A stretch of DNA of 64,000 nt from DAOULT01 sp964646625 (GTDB taxonomy: Bacteria > Chloroflexota > Anaerolineae > CAZYHC01). Both the position numbers and the translations under genes were made by a program. Shown in pieces: positions 50,082-58,489 of the stretch; positions within the stretch are counted from its first letter, which is position 1, and each line of letters starts with the position of its first letter. The notes under the pieces are model-generated. The model saw only the letters and a list, made by a program, of their open reading frames with translations. It did not search any database and was not told the origin of the DNA. The DNA is taken from the NCBI GenBank assembly GCA_964646625.1, contig CAZYHC010000002.1:136942-200941 (forward strand), read 5' to 3'.

Positions 50082-51380
50082 ATGAAGAAGTACGTTTTGA
50101 CCTCGTTGCTGGTTTTCTGCCTGCTGTTGCCCCTGGTGGCTACCGCGAGCGCGGCCCCGCCGGCCCAGGAGAAGATCACCATCTCTTTCCACAACTGGAT
50201 GTCGGCGGAGAAGACGTCGGGAGGCATCAGCGTGCTGCTGGCCGCCGAGGAGAAGTACGAGGAGCTACACCCGGAGATCGCATTGGACGTGGTGCCCCTG
50301 CCCTACGAGGAGACCATGAGCCAGTTGACGATCATGACCGCCGCCGGGGAACAGCCTGATATAACCCTCCTCGACGTGGGCTGGCTGCGGGCCGTGGTGG
50401 CCATGGGCGGCATTGAGCCCCTGAACGACTACGTCTCCGAGGAGCTCGAGGACGACATGCTGGCCGCCACCTGGGGTGAGGTAACCCTGGGCGACACCAT
50501 CTGGGCGCTGCCCTGGAACCAGAACCCCAATAACCTGGTCTACAACAAGAACCTGATGGAGCAGGCCGGGTTGGATCCGGACAAGCCCCCGGCCACCATG
50601 GAGGAGTTGAACGCGGCCATTGAGGCCATCTCCGGCCTGGGCGACGACATCTACGGCATCGCCCTGGACACCAGCAAGTGGTTCCTGGCCGCCGACTACT
50701 TACACATCTGGCTATGGAACTTTGGGGGCACCTTCCTGGACGAGGAGGGCAAGCCTGCCTTCAATAACGAGGCCGGGGTGGAAATGGTGCAGTGGCTCAA
50801 GGACCTGGTAGACAAGGGCTACATGCAGGCTGGTCTGAACATCCGAGACCTGCGTGTCCTCTTCGCTCAGGAGAAAGTGGGCTTCATCATCGAGGGCCCC
50901 TGGATCAAAGGCATTTTGCAGGGCGAGAGCGGGCGGGGAGAGGAGTTCGACGCCGTGTGGGATGCGACCTTCATCCCCACCGGGCCGGGCACGGCCGACT
51001 CTGATCATGGCTTCTGCAACCCCAGCTCTCACATCCTGGTGCTCTCCAACAATTCCGAGCACAAAGAAGAGGCTTTTAAGTTCATGGAGTTCCTCATCTC
51101 GGACAAGGAGATTGTGGACGATTACATGGCTAACACCGGCCTGATGCCCGTGCGCCAGTCCCTGCTGACCGACGAATACCGTGAGGATCCGAAGGTCGGT
51201 CCGTTCGTGTCCCAGATGGAATACACGCGCGTGCCCAGCGGGTGGGGGCCCAAGTGGGACGCCGTGGCCGAAACTTACATCGCCGCCATCCAGAAGATTC
51301 TCATCGAAGACGCAGACATTCAAGATACCCTGGACGAAGCGGCCGATGAGATCGAATGGCTGTTGGAACAACAAGAATAG
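50082..51380 (+). CDS. ABC transporter extracellular solute-binding protein, family 1
   Basis: 432-residue secreted binding protein for a sugar or sugar-like solute. Signal peptide about residues 1-25 (SLLVFCLLLPLVATASA). Family 1 features include ITISFHNWMSAEKTSGGISV, GEQPDITLLDVGWLRAVVAM and the hinge SSHILVLSNNSEHKEEAFKF. CAGGAGGAG precedes the start. A terminator hairpin follows, then the two permease genes. No ATPase gene is in the cluster, so a shared MsmK/UgpC-type ATPase is probable. Confidence 0.92.
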   Translation: MKKYVLTSLLVFCLLLPLVATASAAPPAQEKITISFHNWMSAEKTSGGISVLLAAEEKYEELHPEIALDVVPLPYEETMSQLTIMTAAGEQPDITLLDVGWLRAVVAMGGIEPLNDYVSEELEDDMLAATWGEVTLGDTIWALPWNQNPNNLVYNKNLMEQAGLDPDKPPATMEELNAAIEAISGLGDDIYGIALDTSKWFLAADYLHIWLWNFGGTFLDEEGKPAFNNEAGVEMVQWLKDLVDKGYMQAGLNIRDLRVLFAQEKVGFIIEGPWIKGILQGESGRGEEFDAVWDATFIPTGPGTADSDHGFCNPSSHILVLSNNSEHKEEAFKFMEFLISDKEIVDDYMANTGLMPVRQSLLTDEYREDPKVGPFVSQMEYTRVPSGWGPKWDAVAETYIAAIQKILIEDADIQDTLDEAADEIEWLLEQQE

Positions 51381-51396
51381 CGGCCTGACTGGCCTG

Positions 51397-51434
51397 CACC
51401 GGTCAGCAGAGTTTCTTGCTGACCGGTGTTCTTT
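51397..51434 (+). terminator. Terminator/attenuator after binding-protein gene
   Basis: Stem CACCGGTCAGCA / TGCTGACCGGTG (12 bp, 8-base loop) followed by TTCTTTA. Such a site lets the binding protein be made in excess over the permeases. Confidence 0.75.
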
Positions 51435-51454
51435 ATATAATTCCACCAGTGCTC

Positions 51455-51557
51455 AGGTGCCTGGCACTTCCAAAGTGACCTTGTAGTGACGACTTAAGTC
51501 GTTACTACAAGCGCTCGATTTGCACACTCCTCGGTTTCAAGTTAGTGCCAGGCACCT
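51455..51557. repeat. Nested hairpins: GTGCCTGGCAC family (copy 4) split by a GACTTAAGTC palindrome
   Basis: AGGTGCCTGGCACTTCCAAA continues GTG to 51477, and its other arm AGTGCCAGGCACCT is at 51544-51557. Between them, at 51481-51510, is a 30-bp near-perfect palindrome centred on GACTTAAGTC. The second palindrome family also occurs at 54112. This 245-bp gap between binding protein and permease genes has no open frame. Confidence 0.75.
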
Positions 51558-51625
51558 AATCTTGACAAAATCTCTCCCTTGCTTTATGATCACCCCGGCA
51601 GGTAGACCAGGCGCGGAGAAAAGTT

Positions 51626-52564
51626 ATGACCTACAGCCAACGCAGGATACGGACGGCCATCCTGTTGCTGCTCCCGGCCTTTTTGGCCATGATGGGCACC
51701 ATAGTTTTCCCCTTGCTCAACGGAGTGCGGCTTTCTTTTTATAAATACAGCCTGACCAATCCGGAGGTTGGAGAAAGGTTCTTCGGCCTGCGCAACTTTC
51801 AGAGGTTGCTGACCATCAAAGGGGTAAAGTTAGAGGAAGCTTTCCCCTTCATAAAGGTGCGCTTTGCGGACAAGCTGTTCTGGGAATCGCTGGGCAATAC
51901 CCTGGTTTACGCCTTCGGGGTGATGATTATCTCTTTCGTCATCGGCTTCGCCCTGGCGCTGCTGTTGAATCGTGAGATCAAGTTTAGAGGGGTGTTCCGC
52001 ACCCTGTTCTTCATCCCCTGGGTGGTGCCCAGTGTGGTTATCTCCCTGCTGGGCATGTGGATGTTCAACCAGAGCTATGGCGTGATCAACTATCTCTTGC
52101 AGGCCATGGGCCTTATCGACGAATTCCTGCCCTGGTTGCAGCGCACCGACCTGGCTATGTGGACGGTGATCATTGTCACCGTCTGGAAAACCTTCCCCTT
52201 CATGATGATCATGCTCCTTTCCGGGCTCCAGACTGTCCCTAAAGAGCAGATCGAAGCCGCGCGCATTGATGGCGCCAACAAACTCCAGGTTTTCCGCCAC
52301 GTCACCCTGCCCAACTTGCAGGAGATCATCATGATCGTCACCCTGCTGGACATCATCTGGGAGTTTCAGGACTTCACTTTCATCTGGATTCTGACCAAGG
52401 GCGGGCCCGTCAACGCCACCACCACCTGGCCTATCTACGTCTACCGCACCGCGTTCAAGACCTACGAAGTGGGCTATGCCAGCGCCATCGGCACCCTCTG
52501 GTTGATCGCCCTGGCTATTTTCAGCGTTTTCTACATCCGAGTCGTCGGCGTGAGAGAGGAGTGA
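51626..52564 (+). CDS. ABC sugar permease, MalF/UgpA type
   Basis: 312-residue inner-membrane permease with six to seven helices. The EAA loop that docks the ATPase is EQIEAARIDGANKLQVFRHV then TLPNL. Partner of the next gene (3-bp gap). Confidence 0.93.
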   Translation: MTYSQRRIRTAILLLLPAFLAMMGTIVFPLLNGVRLSFYKYSLTNPEVGERFFGLRNFQRLLTIKGVKLEEAFPFIKVRFADKLFWESLGNTLVYAFGVMIISFVIGFALALLLNREIKFRGVFRTLFFIPWVVPSVVISLLGMWMFNQSYGVINYLLQAMGLIDEFLPWLQRTDLAMWTVIIVTVWKTFPFMMIMLLSGLQTVPKEQIEAARIDGANKLQVFRHVTLPNLQEIIMIVTLLDIIWEFQDFTFIWILTKGGPVNATTTWPIYVYRTAFKTYEVGYASAIGTLWLIALAIFSVFYIRVVGVREE

Positions 52565-52567
52565 GTC

Positions 52568-53425
52568 ATGGGACACAGAACCGGGAGAAGCCTGGCCAGC
52601 GTTCTCACCTATATCGCCATCTTCGTTATGTTGCTTATCCCCCTTTTTCCCCTCTACTGGATGGTTAACACTTCTTTCAAGGACCTGGGAGCGGTTTTCG
52701 CCATGCCTCCCCAATGGCTGCCGCTCGAGCCCTCGCTGGTGAATTTTCAAGACGTGCTGGCTTCGGCCAAGGGGGTGCAGCTCAACTTTCTGACCTACTT
52801 CAAGAACAGCCTGCTGGTGTGTGCGGGCACCGTGATCTTATCCATCACCATCGCCACCTTCGCCAGTTACGCTTTCTCCCGCTTCCGTTTCGGCGGGCGG
52901 CGGTTCATTCTGAACCTGGTCCTTACCTCCCAGATGTTTCCTCTGACCCTGCTTTTGATCTCATTTTACATCTTCTTTGCCAGGATAGGGCTCTTGAACA
53001 CGCGTACGGGCCTGATCATTATCAACACCAGCTTCGCCTTGCCCTTCTGCATCTGGATGCTCAAGGGTTTCTTCGACCGCATTCCCCAGGAGATCGAGGA
53101 AGCGGCCCTGATCGACGGGTGTAGCACCCTTCAGGCTCTTCTACAGGTGGTGTTGCCTATGGCCCTGCCTGGCATTTTCGCCGTGGCCGTCTTCTCCTTC
53201 ATGGTAGCCTGGGACGAATATCTCTTCGCCCTGACCCTCATCGGCCACGATCCGCTCAGGACCCTGCCGCCGGGCATCGTCCTCTCCTTCGTCGGCCAGT
53301 TCGAGATCCGCTGGGGGGACATGATGGCCGCTTCCATTATAGTTACCGTGCCTGTGCTGATCATCTTCCTCTTCTTCCAGAGGTATCTGATCCAGGGCTT
53401 AACCGAGGGGGCGGTGAAAGGATAG
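52568..53425 (+). CDS. ABC sugar permease, MalG/UgpE type
   Basis: 285-residue permease with six helices. EAA loop: EIEEAALIDGCSTLQALLQV then VLPMALPG. It forms a heterodimer with the upstream permease. The corrinoid protein gene begins 38 bp after its stop, beyond a short GTTGGAGG-type repeat. Confidence 0.93.
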   Translation: MGHRTGRSLASVLTYIAIFVMLLIPLFPLYWMVNTSFKDLGAVFAMPPQWLPLEPSLVNFQDVLASAKGVQLNFLTYFKNSLLVCAGTVILSITIATFASYAFSRFRFGGRRFILNLVLTSQMFPLTLLLISFYIFFARIGLLNTRTGLIIINTSFALPFCIWMLKGFFDRIPQEIEEAALIDGCSTLQALLQVVLPMALPGIFAVAVFSFMVAWDEYLFALTLIGHDPLRTLPPGIVLSFVGQFEIRWGDMMAASIIVTVPVLIIFLFFQRYLIQGLTEGAVKG

Positions 53426-53427
53426 AT

Positions 53428-53450
53428 TGGAAGTTGGAGGTTGGAGAAGG
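53428..53450 (+). repeat. GTTGGAGG short tandem repeat (copy 1)
   Basis: TTGGAAGTTGGAGGTTGGAG after the permease stop. A longer array of the same words is at 55629-55693. Confidence 0.6.
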
Positions 53451-53463
53451 GAGGAAATCCGTT

Positions 53464-54105
53464 ATGGATCAAATCATTGACGACCTGAAGCAAAAAGTCA
53501 TCGACGGTGAGATCGAGGAGGTGCCCGTCCTGGCGCAGCAGGCCCTAGAGGCCGGGATCGATCCCCTGAAGGCCGTCAACGAAGGGCTCATCGCCGGTAT
53601 CCTGGAAGTGGGCCGCCTCTACGAAAGCGGAGAATACTACCTGCCTGAGCTTATGATGTCGGCTGAGGCCCTGAAGGGCGGCCTTGATATCCTGGAGAAA
53701 GAGATCGCCGCCGCGGGCCTCAGACGAGAGACGGCCGGCACGGTGGTCATCGGCACGGTCCAGGGCGACATCCACGATATAGGAAAATCCATAGTGGCTA
53801 CCATGATGAACGCCAGCGGCCTCAGCGTCCACGACCTGGGCGTCGATGTCTCCTCGGAAGCGTTCATCGCCAAAGTCAAAGAGGTTGGAGCCGACATCTT
53901 GGCCATGTCTGCCCTGCTGCCCACCACCATGACCTACATGGAGAAAGTGATCCAGGATACCCAGGCTCAAGACTTAAGGGCCAGGATCAAGGTTATGGTC
54001 GGCGGCGCGCCGGTCACCCCGGCCTTCGCCCAGAAGATCGGGGCCGACGGCTATGCCGACGACGCCGCCGGCGCAGCCCGGCTGGCGCTACAATGGATGG
54101 GCTAG
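53464..54105 (+). CDS. Methyltransferase cognate corrinoid protein (MttC/MtbC family)
   Basis: Carries a cobalamin cofactor that accepts a methyl group from an MttB-type enzyme and passes it on. 213 residues: a four-helix cap domain (residues 1-85) and a Rossmann-like B12 domain with the base-off motif GDIHDIGKSIV, axial ligand H104. GGG.A...FA near the end (VMVGGAPVTPAFAQKIGADG) completes the pattern. ATG 53464 has GGGAGG upstream. MttB-family gene is 63 bp downstream. Confidence 0.94.
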   Translation: MDQIIDDLKQKVIDGEIEEVPVLAQQALEAGIDPLKAVNEGLIAGILEVGRLYESGEYYLPELMMSAEALKGGLDILEKEIAAAGLRRETAGTVVIGTVQGDIHDIGKSIVATMMNASGLSVHDLGVDVSSEAFIAKVKEVGADILAMSALLPTTMTYMEKVIQDTQAQDLRARIKVMVGGAPVTPAFAQKIGADGYADDAAGAARLALQWMG

Positions 54106-54111
54106 AACAGC

Positions 54112-54137
54112 GTAGTAACGACTTAAGTCGTTACTAC
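54112..54137. repeat. GACTTAAGTC palindrome (copy 2)
   Basis: A perfect 26-bp palindrome, GTAGTAACGACTT plus its reverse complement, between the corrinoid protein and methyltransferase genes. A second copy lies at 51481-51510. Confidence 0.8.
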
Positions 54138-54168
54138 ATCGAGGGATCAGAAATTGAAGGAGTGAAAA

Positions 54169-55647
54169 ATGCCAAGAAGAGGACTCCGTGGCGGCCTGCT
54201 CAAGTTCATCGACGAGCAGGACCTGGATATGTTCTATTTTGCCATTCTAGAGGCCCTGGAAGAAATGGGGGTTTTTATGGAGTACCGGCCGGCCCTGGAG
54301 ATGTTTCGCGACCACGGGGCCGGCGTGGACTTCGACCAGAAGATCGTCAAGATCAGCGAGGGCCTGCTCAAGAGGGCGCTATTGACCGCCCCCAGCCGCT
54401 TCACCCTCTACGGCAAGACGCCAGAGTGGGACGTCAAAGTCGATCTGGAGCGGGTCTATACCATCAGCGGCTCCTGTGCCCTCTCCGTCCTCGATCTGGA
54501 TGGGGTGCACCGCCCGGCCACGCGCCGGGACCTGATCGACCTCACCCGCCTGCTGGACACTTTGCCTCACCTGGACATCATGCACCAGATCGTGGTGCCC
54601 AGCGACGTGCACGAAATCGGCTACCCGTTGATCAACTTTTCCACCTGTTTCTCTCACACCACCCGTAACTACTATTCCCAGGCCCATAGTGCCGAATCGG
54701 TGCGCGATCAAGTCAAGATGGCCGCCGTCTACCAGGGCAGCGAGGAGGAAGCCTGCCGCAAGCCGATGTTCACCGAGGTGGTCTGCATGGTCAGTCCCCT
54801 CAAGCACGAAAAGACGGGATCGGAGGTCTTGATGGAATCGGCCAGGTGGGGCATCCCTATCTACATCGAGGTCGATGCCCTGTGCGGCTCCACCACCCCG
54901 GTGCCCATCGCCGGCACGCTGGTGGAGCAGGCCGCCAACGTCCTGGCCGGGGTGGTGCTGGCCCAATTGGTCAACCCGGGCGTGCCCTGCATTTTTGCCA
55001 TCGCGTCGGGCATCATGGATATGCGTAGCGGGGCCTACGCCGGTTCGGCTCCCGAATCCAACCTCATCCACGCCGCCACGGCCCAGATCGCCCACTATTT
55101 CGGTTTGCCCTATCAGGGCGGCACGGGCATTGAGGCCAAGGTGCCCGACGCCCAGGCCGGCTACGAGCGGGCCTTGCACGTCCTGACCAACATCCTGGCT
55201 GGCACCAACTTCGTGCACCTCATTTACGGCATGATGGAGCAGATGTTGCTGGCTAGCTACGAACAGTGTCTCATCGACGAGGAGATCATCGCCGCCGCCT
55301 TCTGCATCGCCAGGGGCTTCGAGGTCAACGATTACACCCTGTCGGTGGACCTTTTGAGCCGGGTCGGCCCCCTGGGCAAGCACTTCCTGACCCAGAAGGA
55401 AACCCGTGAGTATTACCGTAAGGTCCGTTGGGAGCCGACCCTCACCGACCGCACCACCTGGGATACCTGGGAGCGGGCCGGGGCTAAAAGTATGCGTCAG
55501 CGGGCCAACGACCTGGCCCGCAAAATCCTGGCCGAAGAGCGCCCTATGCCCGTTGCCAAAGAACAGGCCGCGGAGATCGAGCGCATCGCCCAGGATGGGG
55601 TCAAACGGGCTATAGAGCGGGTGAAGAGGTTGGAGGTTGGAGGTTAG
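54169..55647 (+). CDS. MttB-family methyltransferase without pyrrolysine
   Basis: 492 residues of the trimethylamine methyltransferase family, which moves a methyl group from a substrate to its corrinoid partner. Features include GVFMEYRPALEMFRDHGAGV near the N-terminus, YYSQAHSAESVRDQVKMAAV and GIMDMRSGAYAGSAPESNLI. No in-frame TAG is present, so the pyrrolysine of true TMA enzymes is absent; relatives of this kind demethylate glycine betaine, proline betaine or carnitine. The start has AAGGAG. Its last six residues are encoded by the GTTGGAGG repeat. Confidence 0.9.
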   Translation: MPRRGLRGGLLKFIDEQDLDMFYFAILEALEEMGVFMEYRPALEMFRDHGAGVDFDQKIVKISEGLLKRALLTAPSRFTLYGKTPEWDVKVDLERVYTISGSCALSVLDLDGVHRPATRRDLIDLTRLLDTLPHLDIMHQIVVPSDVHEIGYPLINFSTCFSHTTRNYYSQAHSAESVRDQVKMAAVYQGSEEEACRKPMFTEVVCMVSPLKHEKTGSEVLMESARWGIPIYIEVDALCGSTTPVPIAGTLVEQAANVLAGVVLAQLVNPGVPCIFAIASGIMDMRSGAYAGSAPESNLIHAATAQIAHYFGLPYQGGTGIEAKVPDAQAGYERALHVLTNILAGTNFVHLIYGMMEQMLLASYEQCLIDEEIIAAAFCIARGFEVNDYTLSVDLLSRVGPLGKHFLTQKETREYYRKVRWEPTLTDRTTWDTWERAGAKSMRQRANDLARKILAEERPMPVAKEQAAEIERIAQDGVKRAIERVKRLEVGG

Positions 55648-55693
55648 AAGTTGGAGGTTAGAAGTTGGAAGTTGGAGACTGGAGACTGGAGAC
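55629..55693 (+). repeat. GTTGGAGG short tandem repeat (copy 2)
   Basis: Irregular tandem words GTTGGAGGTTAGAA and GGAGACT across the 3' end of the MttB-family gene, including its stop codon, up to the next start. Confidence 0.7.
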
Positions 55694-55699
55694 CTAAAC

Positions 55700-56704
55700 A
55701 TGGCTAAAACACGTATCGACACCGACTGGAGCTACCGGGGATTAAAAGCTATCGTCCTGGAAAACGAGCTTTTGCGTCTCGATATTTTCCCGGAGGTAGG
55801 AGCCAAGATATACAACCTCGTCTACAAGCCCCTGGATCGCAATCTCCTCTTTCACCACCCCCGCATCCCACTGCGCAAGGTGCCCTTCGGAGCCAAATTC
55901 GACGACTGGTGGGCCGGGGGATGGGACGAGATGTTTCCCAACGACGTCCCCTGCGTCCATGAGGGCGAGTTCTACGTGGACCACGGCGAGGTGTGGGCCC
56001 AAACCTGGGACTGGCAGGTGGTGAAGGACGAGGCGCAGGAAGTATGTGTTTATCTCCGCTGTTACACTCCTGTCACTCCGGCCTTGATGGAGAAGTGGAT
56101 ATCGCTGAGGGCCGACGAGGCCCTGATCCATCTCCGTTACAGGATCACGAACGTGGGCTACGGGCCGTTCGACTTCCTGTGGACTATGCATCCGGCCGTG
56201 AACGTCGATCCTCACACCCGCATCGATATGCCAGCCACTACGGTGCACATCGATGAGAACTACCGCCAGCGTTTTCATCCCGACCACTATACCTATCGCT
56301 GGCCCTTCGCCGTAGACCGGGAGGGACAACGGGTGGACATGCGTCTTGTATTGCCGCCGGAGGCGAGGATTTGTGACGGCCAATACGCCACCGGGCTACG
56401 CCAGGGCTGGTGCGCGGTGACCGACACCCGCCGGAAGATAGGTCTGGCCTGGCTCTTCCCCCTGGAAGTGTTCAACACGGTGTGGATGTTCCTGGTGTAT
56501 GGCGGCTGGCGAGGGTTATACACCCTGCTTCTGGAGCCCTCTACGGGGTATCCCGGCCAGTTGGAGGTGGCGGCCACTGCGGGTCGTTGCGCTTGTCTGG
56601 AAGCAGGAGAGAAATTGGAGTGTGAGGTCACGGCCCTGGTGTATACCGGCCTGAGCTCTGTGGGCAAGATACATCCCGATGGCCGGGTAGAGGCCCAGGA
56701 CTGA
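55700..56704 (+). CDS. Galactose-mutarotase-fold protein (DUF4432/DUF5107-like)
   Basis: 334 residues resembling aldose-1-epimerase-superfamily proteins: LENELLRLDIFPEVGAKIYN at the start, then WAGGWDEMFPND and LRYRITNVGYGPFDFLWTMH. The fold binds sugars; some members are epimerases, others of unknown role. Lying after a sugar-type importer and a methyltransferase, it suggests that the imported methylated compound is a sugar derivative. ATG 55700 follows the repeat array; no Shine-Dalgarno other than repeat GGAGAC. Confidence 0.75.
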   Translation: MAKTRIDTDWSYRGLKAIVLENELLRLDIFPEVGAKIYNLVYKPLDRNLLFHHPRIPLRKVPFGAKFDDWWAGGWDEMFPNDVPCVHEGEFYVDHGEVWAQTWDWQVVKDEAQEVCVYLRCYTPVTPALMEKWISLRADEALIHLRYRITNVGYGPFDFLWTMHPAVNVDPHTRIDMPATTVHIDENYRQRFHPDHYTYRWPFAVDREGQRVDMRLVLPPEARICDGQYATGLRQGWCAVTDTRRKIGLAWLFPLEVFNTVWMFLVYGGWRGLYTLLLEPSTGYPGQLEVAATAGRCACLEAGEKLECEVTALVYTGLSSVGKIHPDGRVEAQD

Positions 56705-56720
56705 CTCCAAACGCATCCGT

Positions 56721-56769
56721 TTACCACTTTGCTTTCAAAATTAACCATCAGGACACAAAGGCTCGAAGG
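56721..56769 (+). repeat. Direct repeat, left copy
   Basis: About 49 bp (TTACCACTTTGCTTTCAAAA onward to GGCTCGAAGG) that recur at 58182-58231 with about 10-12 percent difference. The pair brackets the orphan 366-residue gene. Confidence 0.75.
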
Positions 56770-56800
56770 AAATCTTGGTGTCTTCGGGTCTTTGTGGTAG
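56742..56800. repeat. Dispersed palindrome, CACAAAG family (copy 4)
   Basis: TAACCATCAGGACACAAAGG faces TTGGTGTCTTCGGGTCTTTG then TGGTA. Overlaps the left direct repeat. Confidence 0.65.
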
Positions 56801-56808
56801 AAGGCATG

Positions 56809-56837
56809 TTGACTTATAAGGATTTTTTCCGTATAAT
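56809..56837 (+). promoter_or_regulatory. Promoter of orphan gene
   Basis: TTGACT, 17-bp spacer, TATAAT, 46 bp ahead of the GTG start at 56884. Confidence 0.7.
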
Positions 56838-56883
56838 CTTTGTAAGAAAAGGTTAATCTTGTTGGAAAGAGGATAACAAAATC

Positions 56884-57984
56884 GTGACCGATAATGCTTC
56901 AGTGGCCCTCAAGGCCGATTTATCAGGCTTAGATGCCCATTCCCTGTTGGTGGGATTTGCCTATAGCCTTACCCCTGATGGATTTCCAGGGAAATATAAC
57001 GAGAAAATCGCTGATAGGATGAAAGACGCGATAAATAAGGTCAAAGAGCGTGATAAACCAGAAGACAGACCGTGGATTGGAATGCAATGGGAAATTTTCG
57101 ATGCGCTCGAAAGCAAGGTAAAAGAGCAAAAAGATGACAACCTGCTGGATCTGCTGCGTGAATTAGTACCTTTTACTCACGTTGCTGGACCGCCGCTTTT
57201 CGACCGTGATGACATCAAAAACCCTGAGGTCATAGTGGCCCAATTGAAAGCAGCCCTAAGCGACTCGGAAAAAGAAAAGGCAGGCCAACCATTGACAAAG
57301 GCTTCCACCAAGGCAGCTCGCATTCTTGCTAAAAGAATAGCTCAGGATCTCAAGAAAATTGGGTATAGAAAAGACCCCGAAGGTGACATTTTTGACGCTG
57401 CCATGTTCGACAATGTAAAGCTGATACAATATTTCAATCGGCTACTTGACGACCCGTATTTTTACAATAACTTCTATGTAGAACTATTTTATTACGTAGA
57501 GCTGTTTCCTGTTGTAGAACTGCACGACCTCTATCGAACGAACCTCGGCTCCATAGGCGTTGAGAGACGACAGTTGCCTGAATTTAAACCCGATTCGCCG
57601 CTAGGCCGATTCCAAAAGCTAAGAGTAAATAGACTCATTCTAGAAGCAATTTTTCCCGACGAGGAGGTTCTCAAACGCGGGGAGTACCTCAGCACCAGAG
57701 GCGTTCTGGAAAAACTCCTCCCCAAAGCTAAAAGGGACAAAGACATCAAATACGCGTACGTCTTTGGCCATCCTAAGCATAGTCCGAGATGTCGGAGACA
57801 ACTTATCGAGTCCGCGTGGGAGGCGGGTTTGAGACTTAACCCTAATAACGTGCTGGATGTTATGAAGTTGGATGCTATGAAGGGCAGGGTTTGGGATTGG
57901 GATACTACAACTGCTCAAATGTGGTGTAGGACGGACCAAAACTGGAAGGATTATGAAAGGATGGGCCGAGCACGCTTGCACTAA
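56884..57984 (+). CDS. Unrecognised 366-residue soluble protein
   Basis: I do not recognise this protein. It starts with GTG, has no membrane helix or signal peptide, and is charged, with a Lys-rich middle. Possible helical segments lie at about 100-145 and a tyrosine/phenylalanine-rich stretch (DDPYFYNNFYVELFYYVELF) near 195-215. The C-terminus has HPKHSPRCRRQLIESAWEAG and ends WKDYERMGRARLH. Base composition is lower in GC than the neighbouring catabolic genes. It has its own promoter and is bracketed by direct repeats, which suggests separate acquisition. Confidence 0.65.
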   Translation: MTDNASVALKADLSGLDAHSLLVGFAYSLTPDGFPGKYNEKIADRMKDAINKVKERDKPEDRPWIGMQWEIFDALESKVKEQKDDNLLDLLRELVPFTHVAGPPLFDRDDIKNPEVIVAQLKAALSDSEKEKAGQPLTKASTKAARILAKRIAQDLKKIGYRKDPEGDIFDAAMFDNVKLIQYFNRLLDDPYFYNNFYVELFYYVELFPVVELHDLYRTNLGSIGVERRQLPEFKPDSPLGRFQKLRVNRLILEAIFPDEEVLKRGEYLSTRGVLEKLLPKAKRDKDIKYAYVFGHPKHSPRCRRQLIESAWEAGLRLNPNNVLDVMKLDAMKGRVWDWDTTTAQMWCRTDQNWKDYERMGRARLH

Positions 57985-58055
57985 ACTGGCTGTTTTGTAC
58001 CCTTCCGAATCATTGGTGCTCCCGAACTGTACCATCGCCATCTAACAAGTCGCTG

Positions 58056-58180
58056 GTGTGCCCTGCAAAGCTGTCGTCTGCTAGCCAGTGAGAGTCCGGT
58101 CGTGGTAACTACCAGGAGGCCACGTAGCAAGCTCCCAGTGCTTCCGGGTGACCGGTTGTGGTGAAGCGGAGTATCCCCCT
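58056..58180 (+). mobile_element. Probable 5' fragment of a group II intron
   Basis: Starts GTGTGCCC, like the GUGYG intron 5' end, and continues with CTAGCCAGTGAGAGTCCGGT, TGGTAACTACCAGG, CCACGTAGCAAGCTCCC and GGTGACCGGTTGTGGTGAAG, wording that resembles domain I of bacterial group II introns. It breaks off where the right direct repeat begins. No maturase gene is present. Just upstream ATCTAACAAGTCGCTG resembles the start of an integron attC site. Confidence 0.42.
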
Positions 58181-58181
58181 G

Positions 58182-58231
58182 TTACCACCCTGCTTTCAAG
58201 ATTAACCACCAGGACACAAAGGCCCGAAAGG
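58182..58231 (+). repeat. Direct repeat, right copy
   Basis: Matches 56721-56769. Its last bases contribute to the AAAGGAG ribosome site of the antitoxin gene. Confidence 0.75.
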
Positions 58232-58240
58232 AGTCAATTT

Positions 58241-58489
58241 ATGCGGTTGGTCATAGATTATCCACCCTCTTTACCTGATGCGCTCCAGTGCAGCCGGGAG
58301 CAATTTGAACAGGAAGCCAAAATGGCAATGGCGGTCAAGTTGTTTGAAATGAAGCGACTTTCTTCAGGCATGGCGGCCAAATTGGTCGGTATGGACAGGG
58401 TTTCATTCTTGCTCAGCCTGCATCGTTACGGAGTGGCTATGATAGATTTGGACGAAGAAGAGTTGCAATCGGATATGGACCATGCATAG
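58241..58489 (+). CDS. UPF0175-family antitoxin
   Basis: 82 residues. The pattern FEQEAKMAMAVKLFEMKRLS followed by SGMAAKLVGMDRVSFLLSLH is UPF0175, a small helix-turn-helix-like family that pairs with DUF3368 PIN-like toxins. AAAGGAG precedes the ATG. It overlaps the toxin gene by 8 bp. Confidence 0.87.
   Translation: MRLVIDYPPSLPDALQCSREQFEQEAKMAMAVKLFEMKRLSSGMAAKLVGMDRVSFLLSLHRYGVAMIDLDEEELQSDMDHA

Noticed and set aside
54169..55647. Possible pyrrolysine-containing trimethylamine methyltransferase
   Set aside because: The gene has no in-frame TAG, so it belongs to the non-pyrrolysine branch of the MttB family.
54379..55722. Minus-strand open frame of 447 codons
   Set aside because: Antisense to the MttB-family gene; Gly/His/Asp-rich composition typical of a shadow.
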